Below, piece by piece: positions 32,569 to 40,569 of a DNA stretch of 64,000 nt; positions within the stretch are counted from its first letter, which is position 1; the number at the start of each line of letters is the position of its first letter. The notes beneath the pieces were generated by a model. The model made no database searches, had not been told where the DNA came from, and saw only the letters and a list, made by a program, of their open reading frames with translations. A program made the position numbers and the translations under genes. The stretch is from JAWHTC01 sp032586155 (lineage in GTDB: Bacteria; Pseudomonadota; Alphaproteobacteria; Rhodobacterales; Rhodobacteraceae). Location of the stretch: contig NZ_JAWHTC010000005.1 of NCBI RefSeq assembly GCF_032586155.1, forward strand, positions 124,001 to 188,000. Direction: 5' to 3'.

Positions 32569-33930
32569 ATGACAGTAACCATGACCAAGCCCGCAATCAC
32601 CGACGAGTTCGGTGAAAATCTGGCGCGTGCCTCGATCCTGGTGATTGATGACGAACCGGGGATGCGGAACTTTTTGACCAAGACCCTGACGCCACGATGC
32701 AAACGGGTTGAGCAGGCCGCATCGGCGATCGAGGCGTCGGCCATCCTTGACCAGGCGCATTTTGACCTGATCATCCTGGACAACATCATGCCGGGAATGA
32801 CCGGGCTCGATTGGGCGCGGCAGCAAAATCAGGTCGGACTTTTTGCCGATACCATCCTGATCACCGCCTATGCCGACCTGGAAACGGCGATCAAGGCGCT
32901 CAGGATCGGAGTGGCGGATTTTGTGCTCAAACCGTTTCGCGCAAACCAGATCCTCAATGCGGTGGCCCGGGCGTTGGACCGCAAGAACCTTCGGCGTGAG
33001 AACTATCTTCTCAAACATGAGCTGTCTGCCGAAAACACTGTTGCGCGCGGCCGGCTTTTGGGCAGTTCGCCTGCCATCAGCGAGGTCCGCTCCATGCTGC
33101 AGCGCCTGGCACCGCTTCCTACGCCGGTCCTGTTCACCGGCCCCAGTGGGACGGGCAAGGAGATTGCTGCGCGTACGCTGCACTCGCTGTCCGACCGGGC
33201 CGAGAACCCTTTCGTTGCGATCAATTGCGCGACAATATCGTCCGACAATATCGCCCGTGAACTGTTCGGCGAAGTTGATGCACACGACCACCGCAAGGAC
33301 GGATTGTTGCTGCATGCCGATGGCGGCACGCTGTTCTTGGATGAAATCGCTCAGATGCCCGACATGGTGCAATCGGCGTTTCTAAGGGTGTTGGAAGATC
33401 AGCGAATCCGTCCACTTGGGGCAGAACGGGAGATTCCTCTCAATCTGCGCATACTCTTCGCCACCAATTCCGATCTAGAGCAGGAAGTCGCCGAAGGACG
33501 GTTCCGCGCCGACCTCTACCATCGGATTAACGTCGTCGGCATAGAAATGCCCCGGCTGTGTGATCGCGAAGACGACATTGTCGAGCTGACCGCGCTTTTC
33601 GTCGAGCAGTTCGCGTCCGCGCTGCGGATGCCGGGCCTGGAGCTGAACGAAGAAATTTTTCTCAAGCTGCGCCGCTACGATTGGCCCGGCAACGTGCGCG
33701 AGTTGCGAAACCTGGTCGAACGGTCGGTCATTCTGGGGGGCTTTCCGGAAGAGTTCTCCGGAAGTGGAAAGATCACCGGTGCGCCGGCGATCGAAACGCT
33801 TGATCTTGTGACGCAACGCCACATTGCGCATGTTCTGGATGCCTGTGGCGGCAATCGCGCCGAGGCTGCACGGCGTTTAGGCGTGTCACGCAAGACGATC
33901 GACCGCAAATGCGCGTCCTGGGGGCTGTAA
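32569..33930 (+). CDS. NtrC-type response regulator lacking GAFTGA
   Basis: A 453-residue response regulator: receiver (acidic IDDE, phosphoacceptor Asp71 in IILDNIMPG, LKPF), AAA+ core and a Fis-type helix-turn-helix (GGNRAEAARRLGVSRKTIDRK). Walker A GPSGTGKE and Walker B GGTLFLDE are intact. Between ELFG and DGGTLFLDE, where sigma-54 activators have GAFTGA, it reads EVDAHDHRKDGLLLHA, four residues shorter than usual and without the motif. By analogy to Rhodobacter NtrC and HupR it should work without sigma-54. It begins 4 bases after the WD40-cytochrome gene and converges with its probable sensor kinase. Confidence 0.9.
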   Translation: MTVTMTKPAITDEFGENLARASILVIDDEPGMRNFLTKTLTPRCKRVEQAASAIEASAILDQAHFDLIILDNIMPGMTGLDWARQQNQVGLFADTILITAYADLETAIKALRIGVADFVLKPFRANQILNAVARALDRKNLRRENYLLKHELSAENTVARGRLLGSSPAISEVRSMLQRLAPLPTPVLFTGPSGTGKEIAARTLHSLSDRAENPFVAINCATISSDNIARELFGEVDAHDHRKDGLLLHADGGTLFLDEIAQMPDMVQSAFLRVLEDQRIRPLGAEREIPLNLRILFATNSDLEQEVAEGRFRADLYHRINVVGIEMPRLCDREDDIVELTALFVEQFASALRMPGLELNEEIFLKLRRYDWPGNVRELRNLVERSVILGGFPEEFSGSGKITGAPAIETLDLVTQRHIAHVLDACGGNRAEAARRLGVSRKTIDRKCASWGL

Positions 33931-33946
33931 GTGAGGGATTTTGGCG

Positions 33947-35926
33947 TCAGACGGCGTGCATGTGTTGCGCTTCGTCTCCCTTGGGCAGCCAGATAGAGAA
34001 TTCTGCTCCACCTTCGGGGCGGTTCCGCGCGGTAATCCGCCCGTTGGCACGTTGAATAAGGGTCTGGCTGATCGAAAGGCCCAGCCCGGTACCCTCACCG
34101 AGCTTGGTCGTATAGAATGGGTCAAATACCTTGTTGATATGCTCAGGGTCTATTCCCGGTCCTGTGTCTGCGACGGTCAGGCACACCCCTTCCATGCCAT
34201 TGCGCGCGTCAGGCTGCAGCGTGACGCTTAACGTGCCATCCCGGTCCATTGCCTGGGCTGCGTTGATGATCAGGTTGACTACCACCTGCTGCAACTCGCC
34301 CGGGTTCACATGCACGAACGGTGTCTCTTCCAATCGGGTTTCAACCCGCACGCCTTTTTTCGAAACCACGTGATCGACGAGAATGAGGCAATCCTGAACG
34401 ATCTCGGCCAAGTCGACATTTTCTTCAAACGTGCCAAATTCGGTGGGACGGGCGAACTGCAGCAGTTTGCCGACAATTGCGTCTATCCTCTGAACCTGCC
34501 GGTCGATCAGTGAAAGCTCGGTTTCGACCGCGTCGGTGTTACCGGACAGGGTCTGTCGAATAACGTCAACATTGCCCTGGATCACGGCTACGGGATTGTT
34601 GATTTCATGGGCGACACCTGCGGTGATTTCCCCGATCGAGGCCAGCTTTTCCGACATGACAAGCTGTTGATAGGTATCTTCGAGCTTGGCATTGGCCTCG
34701 CGTAGCTCTTTCGTGCGTTTCTCGACCCTTGTGTTCAATTCATCGGCCCATGAACGAAGGGCCTGGTCGCGTTCCTGCACCTGGTCCAGCAATGTGTCGA
34801 GGTGGGTTGCGACCTGCCCGATTTCGTCGGCTGAGCGGATTTCGCCGTTGCGTGCATCCAAGTCTCCCTGCTCCACAAGCTTCATCGTGCGGGTCATCTT
34901 TTCCAGCGGAGAAAAGATGCCTTTTGCCATGCGCAGAAAGATCGGCGCGGTCAGCGCCAGAACAAGTCCGAACATCCCGATGATCGTCAGAAACGCAATC
35001 CGCTTCGTTGCGGTAAAAGGCGCCTCCAGAAAACCGACATAAAGCATGCCAACCCGTGCCCCGAAACTGTCGGTAATGGGCAGATACCCGGAAATGTACC
35101 AGTCGTTGACGACGAATGCGCGGTCGAGCCAAGTCTTGCCTTCATCCAGAACAGCGCCGCGAACGACGGCGGAAACCCGGGTTCCCAACGCCCGCACATC
35201 TTCGAAAAGCCGCACATTGGTTGAGACGCGCACATCCTCCAGAAACAAGGTGGCGGTGCCTTGCCGTTCGCCCCCTGTGGTCGCGTTGAGATACACCAAC
35301 GCGTTGATCGTATCGATGAAATCAAGGTTTCTGTTCAAAAGGACACCGCCGATTAGAACCCCTTCGTGGCCGGGCACGCCGACCGGGCTGGCCGTGTGGA
35401 CCACCATGCCGCGGTCCTCGACCGAACGTTCCGTCGGGACCGCGGCCTTTGTTTCGATCAGCTCAATTCGTGCGCGATGGTCCAGATCGCCCGGAAACGG
35501 TGCCAGATCAGGGCCGGAAAAAATGTCTATCTCAACGGTGGATTGCCCATCTACCGCCGCGTTGACCACAGGCCATTTGATTGCGGATTCGCGCGCTGTG
35601 GCATGAGGCAGATAGTACAGGAAATCCAGTTCAAGTTCTTTGGATGCGTCGGCGAGATAAGAGAGCTGCGTAGTTTCGCTTTGCAACAGCGCCTGTTGAA
35701 ATTCGGTCGATTTTGCAACGCTTTGAACGTTGGCACCGGTGACCGACAATATTCGCCCAAGATACTGTTCGGCGACTTTCAGGTCGCTTTCGACATTGGC
35801 GATCAGTATTTTGTCATATTCTGACGACCAGCGCGCAATGCCAAGAAACAAGACCAAGGGCATCAGAACCACCAATGGCAGCAGGGCCATTGTCAGCAAA
35901 CGTAGACGTATGGATCGTATCTGCAT
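33947..35926 (-). CDS. Sensor histidine kinase with periplasmic Cache-like domain
   Basis: A 659-residue membrane kinase. TM1 (about 12-30), a large periplasmic domain (about 31-318) of double-Cache type (ESAIKWPVVNAA, WYISGYLPITDSFGARVG), TM2 (about 319-340), HAMP, coiled coil, HisKA with His440 (GVAHEINNP) and HATPase (NLIINAAQAM, DTGPGID, GEGTGLGLSISQTL). It probably phosphorylates the GAFTGA-less regulator encoded tail to tail 16 bases away. The ligand is unknown, possibly a small organic acid such as formate; that is inference from Cache domains and context. Confidence 0.88.
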   Translation of the reverse strand: MQIRSIRLRLLTMALLPLVVLMPLVLFLGIARWSSEYDKILIANVESDLKVAEQYLGRILSVTGANVQSVAKSTEFQQALLQSETTQLSYLADASKELELDFLYYLPHATARESAIKWPVVNAAVDGQSTVEIDIFSGPDLAPFPGDLDHRARIELIETKAAVPTERSVEDRGMVVHTASPVGVPGHEGVLIGGVLLNRNLDFIDTINALVYLNATTGGERQGTATLFLEDVRVSTNVRLFEDVRALGTRVSAVVRGAVLDEGKTWLDRAFVVNDWYISGYLPITDSFGARVGMLYVGFLEAPFTATKRIAFLTIIGMFGLVLALTAPIFLRMAKGIFSPLEKMTRTMKLVEQGDLDARNGEIRSADEIGQVATHLDTLLDQVQERDQALRSWADELNTRVEKRTKELREANAKLEDTYQQLVMSEKLASIGEITAGVAHEINNPVAVIQGNVDVIRQTLSGNTDAVETELSLIDRQVQRIDAIVGKLLQFARPTEFGTFEENVDLAEIVQDCLILVDHVVSKKGVRVETRLEETPFVHVNPGELQQVVVNLIINAAQAMDRDGTLSVTLQPDARNGMEGVCLTVADTGPGIDPEHINKVFDPFYTTKLGEGTGLGLSISQTLIQRANGRITARNRPEGGAEFSIWLPKGDEAQHMHAV

Positions 35927-35946
35927 TCAGGTGCCGAGGGCTTAGG

Positions 35947-35967
35947 AAGTTGGTGTTGTTCCAACTT
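35947..35967. other. Inverted repeat upstream of sensor kinase gene
   Basis: AAGTTGG-TGTTGTT-CCAACTT, a 7-bp perfect dyad 20 bases upstream of the kinase start. It could be an operator or the end hairpin of the cytochrome gene transcript running toward it; no U-run decides between them. Confidence 0.4.
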
Positions 35968-36065
35968 TAGGCACATGGTTGCATCCGTGCAATTCCGATG
36001 AACAGGCGTGCTTCGCCCGTCTGCAGTCGCGCGCGGAGGAGATAGGCCCGATTGCCGAGCGCTGG

Positions 36066-36677
36066 TTATTGCGATTCTTCCTTGAGCCCGCTTACGTATA
36101 GGGCAACTGCGTTGATTTCCAACTCGGTCAGCCGTTTAGCAATAGAGTGCATGATGGCCGCGTCGTTAGTCCGGGTGCGGGCCTCAAATGCTTTCAACTG
36201 TTCAACGACATAGTATGCGTGCTGACCGGCAAGGCGTGGTAAGTTTTCGTCACCAGCCGCAAAATCCCCATGGCACTCGGCGCAGGGCGGGATCTGGGCG
36301 TATTTATTGCCTTCGTGATAGATGTAGTAACCGACAGCTTCGAGAGATTTCTTCGAGTTGCGGATGCGATGGGTTTTGGCCGGTTGCATGCTGAAGAACG
36401 CGGCCAGCCCGTTGATCTGGTCATCGGTGAGGTCGGTTGCCATGTCGTTCATAACGTCGCTCACCCGTGTGCCATCACGAAAGTTTCGCAGTTGCTTTTC
36501 TATGTAGACCCGGTTTTGCCCGGCCAGACGCGGGTAAATCCGGCTCGAAGCTTCACCAACTTCGCCATGGCAATGGGCACAGCGGTCCCCCATCAGGGTT
36601 TCGATACTGTCGTTTTCGTCGGCCTGAGCCGATGTGACCGACACCAGGATCGACATCAGGACTGCCGTGATGCGCAT
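36066..36677 (-). CDS. Dihaem cytochrome c (c4 type)
   Basis: A 203-residue periplasmic cytochrome. Signal peptide MRITAVLMSILVSVTSAQA. Two tandem cytochrome c domains carry CAHCHGEVG and CAECHGDFA. Conserved RLAGQ elements follow each haem (YPRLAGQNRVYIEKQL and LPRLAGQHAYYVVEQL), with Met ligands in MNDMATDLTDDQI and MHSIAKRLTELEI. This is the cytochrome c4/c553-like two-domain layout. It may accept electrons from the redox proteins encoded upstream or feed an oxidase. It is divergent from the aminotransferase operon. Confidence 0.9.
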   Translation of the reverse strand: MRITAVLMSILVSVTSAQADENDSIETLMGDRCAHCHGEVGEASSRIYPRLAGQNRVYIEKQLRNFRDGTRVSDVMNDMATDLTDDQINGLAAFFSMQPAKTHRIRNSKKSLEAVGYYIYHEGNKYAQIPPCAECHGDFAAGDENLPRLAGQHAYYVVEQLKAFEARTRTNDAAIMHSIAKRLTELEINAVALYVSGLKEESQ

Positions 36678-36696
36678 GGTTGTTCTCCGTTTTCTT

Positions 36697-36727
36697 TGAT
36701 GCAGGGGACCTTACCAACCTTGCATCA
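36697..36727. promoter_or_regulatory. Inverted repeat between cytochrome c4 and aminotransferase operons
   Basis: TGATGCA (36697-36703) and TGCATCA (36721-36727) flank 17 bases in the divergent gap. It starts 20 bases upstream of the cytochrome ATG, so it could be an operator or a transcript hairpin. Function is inferred from position only. Confidence 0.35.
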
Positions 36728-36861
36728 CGGAGTCAGATTTCAAATTGCCGCACCGGGCGGAAACAGGCAAGCATTTCAACTGTCGGGCTCCGTTCGGCTT
36801 GCTGTGCTGGGTGAGGTCTGTAACACTCGCCTCGCTTGCGTCGATCTGGTGGAGGGAAACA

Positions 36862-38205
36862 GTGACCAGCCGACTTTTCTATCAGAACCGCTTGTCCCGT
36901 CCCGAGCTAGACCGGGCCGAAGGGATATACCTTTGGTCAAAAGAGGGTCGGCGTTACCTCGATGGCTCCTCGGGAGCGATGGTCAGCAATATCGGCCATT
37001 CCAACCCAATGGTTCTGGACGCAATGCGCCGCCAGATGGAGAAATCGACCTTTGGCTACCGGCTGCACTTCCAAACCGAAGCGTCAGAGGCTTTGGCCGA
37101 GAAGACGGCGGCGCTGTGCCCCGAAGGGCTTAACCGGGTGTTTTTTGTCTCGGGCGGGTCCGAGGCGGTGGAAAGCACCATCAAGCTGGCCCGGCAATAC
37201 GCCTTGGCCAAGGGTGAGGCGCAGCGCTACAAGATCATTTCGCGCGCACCATCCTATCATGGTTCGACCCTTGGGGCGCTGGCGGTCACAGGATACGCGC
37301 CTTTGTCGGTGCCGTTTGATCCAATGATGCGCGGCATGCCGAAAATCCCGGCGCCACGGGCCTATCTTGATGGGTTGGACGCGGATGACCCCGCAACCGG
37401 GGTGCATTATGCCGACATGCTGGAGGCCAAGATATTGGAGGAAGGCCCCGAGACCGTGGCGGCCTTTATTCACGAGCCGGTTGGCGGGGCTTCGACCGGG
37501 GCGCTGGTCCCGCCTGCAGGCTACATGAAGCGGGTTCGCGAGATTTGCGACAAGTATGGCGTGCTTCTGATCCATGACGAGGTGATGTCTGGGGGTGGAC
37601 GCACCGGCCGCTTCTGGGGGGCAGAACATTGGGATGTCGAGCCGGACCTGATTTCCATCTCCAAAGGGTTTGGGGGCGGCTACGTGCCTCTGGGTGCGAT
37701 GATCGCGCGTGAAGATGTTGTCGAGGCTGTGCTGGATGCGGGCGGCTTTGCCCATGGTCATACCTATGCGGGCAATCCGCTGGCCTGTGCCGCTGGACTG
37801 GCGGTGATTGAAGAGAGCGAACGCCAAGACCTGATCGGCAATGCCGCTGCGATGGGTGATGTTCTGATGTCGCGGCTGAACGGGTTGATGAACCGTTACC
37901 CGTTCATCGGGGACGTGCGCGGCAAGGGGCTGTTAACAGCGTTCGAGATGGTCGAGGACCGGGTCACGATGGAGCCCCTGCCGGTCGCGCTCAACGCCCA
38001 TGACCGCCTGGTCAACATCGCTTATGATCGGGGCTTGATCATCTATTCACGGCGTACGCGGGGCGGGACTTCGGGCGATCACTTTCTGGTCTGCCCGCCG
38101 ATGATCATCACAGAGGATGGCATTGACGAGTTGATGGAGATGCTGACCGCGTCGTTGGACCAGTTCGCTGACGAGGCGGGACTGGCCGTGGGGGCAGGGG
38201 TATGA
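36862..38205 (+). CDS. Class III (aspartate family) aminotransferase
   Basis: PLP-dependent omega-type aminotransferase, 447 residues from a GTG at 36862 with a GGAGGG site 5 bases upstream; the frame is open earlier, but the sequence there is not family-like. Marks are YLDGSSGAMVSNIGHSNP, FVSGGSEAVESTIKLARQY, SYHGSTLGALAVTG, LIHDEVMSGGGRTG and the PLP lysine in ISISKGFGGGYVPLGA. It heads an operon with a GNAT acetyltransferase and both subunits of a CoA-transferase, each joined by a four-base overlap or close coupling. Together they suggest breakdown of an amino compound to a 3-oxoacid and its CoA ester. The substrate is not known. Confidence 0.9.
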   Translation: MTSRLFYQNRLSRPELDRAEGIYLWSKEGRRYLDGSSGAMVSNIGHSNPMVLDAMRRQMEKSTFGYRLHFQTEASEALAEKTAALCPEGLNRVFFVSGGSEAVESTIKLARQYALAKGEAQRYKIISRAPSYHGSTLGALAVTGYAPLSVPFDPMMRGMPKIPAPRAYLDGLDADDPATGVHYADMLEAKILEEGPETVAAFIHEPVGGASTGALVPPAGYMKRVREICDKYGVLLIHDEVMSGGGRTGRFWGAEHWDVEPDLISISKGFGGGYVPLGAMIAREDVVEAVLDAGGFAHGHTYAGNPLACAAGLAVIEESERQDLIGNAAAMGDVLMSRLNGLMNRYPFIGDVRGKGLLTAFEMVEDRVTMEPLPVALNAHDRLVNIAYDRGLIIYSRRTRGGTSGDHFLVCPPMIITEDGIDELMEMLTASLDQFADEAGLAVGAGV

Positions 38206-38690
38206 TTTTGCGCCTGGCGCAGCCAGAGGATGCCGGGGTGGTGGCCGAAATGCTGCGGCGTCTGGCCAAGGACCTGGGGGATGCGGATTTCGTGTCAAGT
38301 GAACGCAGCGTGCAGGAGCACGGGTTCGGTCCGCAGGCGCATTTCCAATCTATCCTTGCCGAGCGGGATGGCGCCCCGCAGGGCTTGGCCCTGTTCCTCC
38401 GCCATTACTCGACCACCTATGCCCTGCCGGGTGTCTATGTGCAGGACCTGTGGGTCTCGCCTGATCAGCGCGGTAGCGGGCTGGGGCAGCGTTTGCTGGC
38501 GGCAGTGGCCGAGCACGCGGCCCGAACCTGGAATGCAGGCTACTTGGGTTTAACGGTTAACCACAGCAATCCGGGTGCGGCACGGTTTTATGCCCGGCTG
38601 GGCTTTGTGCATCGCGGCAATGATGCGCCATTGATGCTGAAAGAGGTGGCGTTCTGCGACTTGGTTTCGATGAAAGCGGGGCCGGCATGA
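38202..38690 (+). CDS. GNAT-family N-acetyltransferase
   Basis: A 162-residue acetyl-CoA-dependent acyltransferase. The GNAT core is clear: VYVQDLWVSPDQRGSGLGQRLLAAV holds motif A with the R/Q-x-x-G-x-G/A loop, and LTVNHSNPGAARFYARLGFVHRG is motif B. It resembles diamine/amine acetyltransferase types. It overlaps the aminotransferase stop and the CoA-transferase start by four bases each. Acetylation of the same amine handled by the aminotransferase is a reasonable guess only. Confidence 0.88.
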   Translation: MILRLAQPEDAGVVAEMLRRLAKDLGDADFVSSERSVQEHGFGPQAHFQSILAERDGAPQGLALFLRHYSTTYALPGVYVQDLWVSPDQRGSGLGQRLLAAVAEHAARTWNAGYLGLTVNHSNPGAARFYARLGFVHRGNDAPLMLKEVAFCDLVSMKAGPA

Positions 38691-39379
38691 TCCTGCCCGA
38701 CAAGACCTGCGAGCTGGAAGCGGCCATCGCCAAGATCCGTGATGGTGACACGGTGATGGTGGGCGGGTTCGGCGTGCCCGGCACCCCTTTCACATTGATC
38801 CACGAGCTGGTGCGGCAGGGTCAGACGGGCCTGACCGTGATCAAGAACGATGCCAACGAAACCGGCATGGGGATCGACCACCTGTTGGCCAATGGTCAGG
38901 TAGCGCGGCTGATCACCACTCACATCGGGCTCAATGCCCGCGCGATTGTCATGATGAACAAGGGCACGCTCGAGGTCGAATTCTGTGCTCAGGGCATATT
39001 AGCCGAGCGCGTGCGCGCCGGGGGTGCGGGCCTCAAGGCGATCGTCACCGATATCGCGATGGAGACCGAGCTGGGCGATGGCAAGCCGCGGGTGCAGGTT
39101 AATGGTCAGGAGGCGATGATCGAAACCGCAATCCGCGCCGACGTAGCTCTGTTACATTCCGCGCAGGCCGATCCGTTTGGCAATCTTGCTTACGTGGCAA
39201 CCGCACGAAATTTCAATCCTCTGATGGCGATGGCCGCAGGTTGCGTGATTGCCGAAAGCGAAAAGGTGGTTCCGATGGGTCAGCTTGAGCCCAATGCGGT
39301 GCACACACCGGGGCCGTTTGTCGACCACGTGGTCGAACTGTCCGATTTGTCCGAGGAGTATTCCGTTGTCCGACGCTAA
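38687..39379 (+). CDS. 3-oxoacid CoA-transferase, subunit A
   Basis: Alpha subunit of a family I CoA-transferase, 230 residues. Marks are DGDTVMVGGFGVPGTPFTLI (the GGFGxxGxP signature), LTVIKNDANETGMG, VEFCAQGILAERVRAGGAG and an ADVALLHSAQADPFGNLAY segment. It transfers CoA between acetyl- or succinyl-CoA and a 3-oxoacid or similar. It overlaps subunit B by 14 bases. Confidence 0.9.
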   Translation: MILPDKTCELEAAIAKIRDGDTVMVGGFGVPGTPFTLIHELVRQGQTGLTVIKNDANETGMGIDHLLANGQVARLITTHIGLNARAIVMMNKGTLEVEFCAQGILAERVRAGGAGLKAIVTDIAMETELGDGKPRVQVNGQEAMIETAIRADVALLHSAQADPFGNLAYVATARNFNPLMAMAAGCVIAESEKVVPMGQLEPNAVHTPGPFVDHVVELSDLSEEYSVVRR

Positions 39380-40019
39380 GCAAAGACTGGTGGCGCGGGC
39401 CGCTCGCGATATCGCGCCGGGCATGGTGGTGAACCTCGGCATCGGGCTGCCGCAACGGGTTGTTGGTCACTTGGCCAGCGATTTCCCGGTCTGCCTTCAT
39501 ACCGAGAACGGGTTGTCGGGCATCGGCCCGGTGCTGCCCTACGATCAGGCTGATCGTAACCTGATCGATGCTGGTGGAGCCTATATCTCGACCATCTCCG
39601 GCAGTGGATTCTTTGACAGCGCCGTGTCCTTTGCCCTGGTGCGCAGTGGGCGGCTGGACCTCACGATGCTGGGGGCCTTCGAGGTCTCGCAACATGGCGA
39701 TCTGGCCAACTGGAAGATCCCGGGGCGGTTTTCCCCCGGCGCAGGCGGCGGGATCGAATTGGCCCAGAAGGCGCGCCGCGTGGCGGTGCTGACGACGCAT
39801 GTGGACCGTAAGGGCAATCCCAAGCTCAAGGCCGAATGTTCCTTGCCGCTGACGGCCGCGGGCTGCGTGTCCCGGGTGTTCACCGACATGGCGGTGATCG
39901 ACATCACTGCGGGAGGGTTCGCCCTGCGGGAACTGGCACAAGGGATCGGGGTGGACGAGGTTGCGGCCGTGACCGGTGCGCCCCTGGCGATCCCCGATGG
40001 GGACATTCCGACCTTCTAG
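39366..40019 (+). CDS. 3-oxoacid CoA-transferase, subunit B
   Basis: Beta subunit, 217 residues, carrying the catalytic Glu in HTENGLSGIGP. Other marks are GMVVNLGIGLPQRV, GRLDLTMLGAFEVSQHGDLANW and a FTDMAVIDIT segment. The start is a TTG at 39366, preceded by GAGGAG at 39353-39358 and placed inside the last codons of subunit A. The open frame from 39249 is the wrong frame of subunit A. With subunit A it completes one heterodimeric enzyme and ends the aminotransferase operon. Confidence 0.9.
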   Translation: MSDAKQRLVARAARDIAPGMVVNLGIGLPQRVVGHLASDFPVCLHTENGLSGIGPVLPYDQADRNLIDAGGAYISTISGSGFFDSAVSFALVRSGRLDLTMLGAFEVSQHGDLANWKIPGRFSPGAGGGIELAQKARRVAVLTTHVDRKGNPKLKAECSLPLTAAGCVSRVFTDMAVIDITAGGFALRELAQGIGVDEVAAVTGAPLAIPDGDIPTF

Positions 40020-40026
40020 GGTGTGT

Positions 40027-40368
40027 TCAGTCCACTGACCGGATCAGCTTGCGCTCCAACACCCGCAGCACGGTTTTCAGGTCATGGCCGCGTTTCAGGA
40101 TCTGCCCATCCATGCCGATTACGCAGTATTGCCCCTGCCGATTGCGCAGCTTGGGGTGTTTCTCGATCCGGTAAAGCGGGTGCTCGGCGGTACGGCGAAA
40201 GATCGAAAAGATGGCGCAGTCCCTGAGGCTGGAAATACCATAGTCGCGCCATTCTCCTGCGGCGACCATGCGTCCGTAAAGTGACAGGATCACGCTCAGC
40301 TCTGTGCGGTGAAAGGATACTTGCGTCTGCTGGGCCCCGGGAAAGGGGCTGGGGTGTTGGACGTTCAT
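40027..40368 (-). CDS. DUF2794 protein
   Basis: A 113-residue conserved alphaproteobacterial protein of unknown function. The conserved block is VSFHRTELSVILSLYGRMVAAGEWRDY, followed by FSIFRRTAEHPLYRIEK and RNRQGQYCVIG. No signal peptide or known catalytic motif is present. It converges with the CoA-transferase gene with a 7-base gap. Confidence 0.9.
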   Translation of the reverse strand: MNVQHPSPFPGAQQTQVSFHRTELSVILSLYGRMVAAGEWRDYGISSLRDCAIFSIFRRTAEHPLYRIEKHPKLRNRQGQYCVIGMDGQILKRGHDLKTVLRVLERKLIRSVD

Positions 40369-40513
40369 ACAGCCAGTTTGCCGCGTTTTCCGTCGAAATC
40401 AAGTTTTTGCTTTGGTCCGCCCGGATTGGTCGTATCGCTGTGCGACAACGCGGCGCCACCAGTGACCCGTACGGGGCCGAGCGAAGCGAGGCCTCTCGCG
40501 TGCAAAGTGGGGC

Positions 40514-40534
40514 GACGCCGAAAGCGGCGCAACC
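40514..40534 (-). terminator. Hairpin downstream of imuB
   Basis: On the minus strand a short GC stem (GCGCCGC...GCGTCGC type, CGCCG/CGGCG paired around AAAG) lies about 35 bases after the imuB stop. The U-run is missing, so it is a weak terminator candidate. Confidence 0.35.
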
Positions 40535-40569
40535 TCAAACTGCCGGTGCTGCCCAAGTGGCGCGAACCC

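Noticed and set aside
40471..40500. GAGCGAAGCGAG repeat downstream of imuB
   Set aside because: Looks like a hairpin, but the arms do not pair properly; only one copy was noticed.
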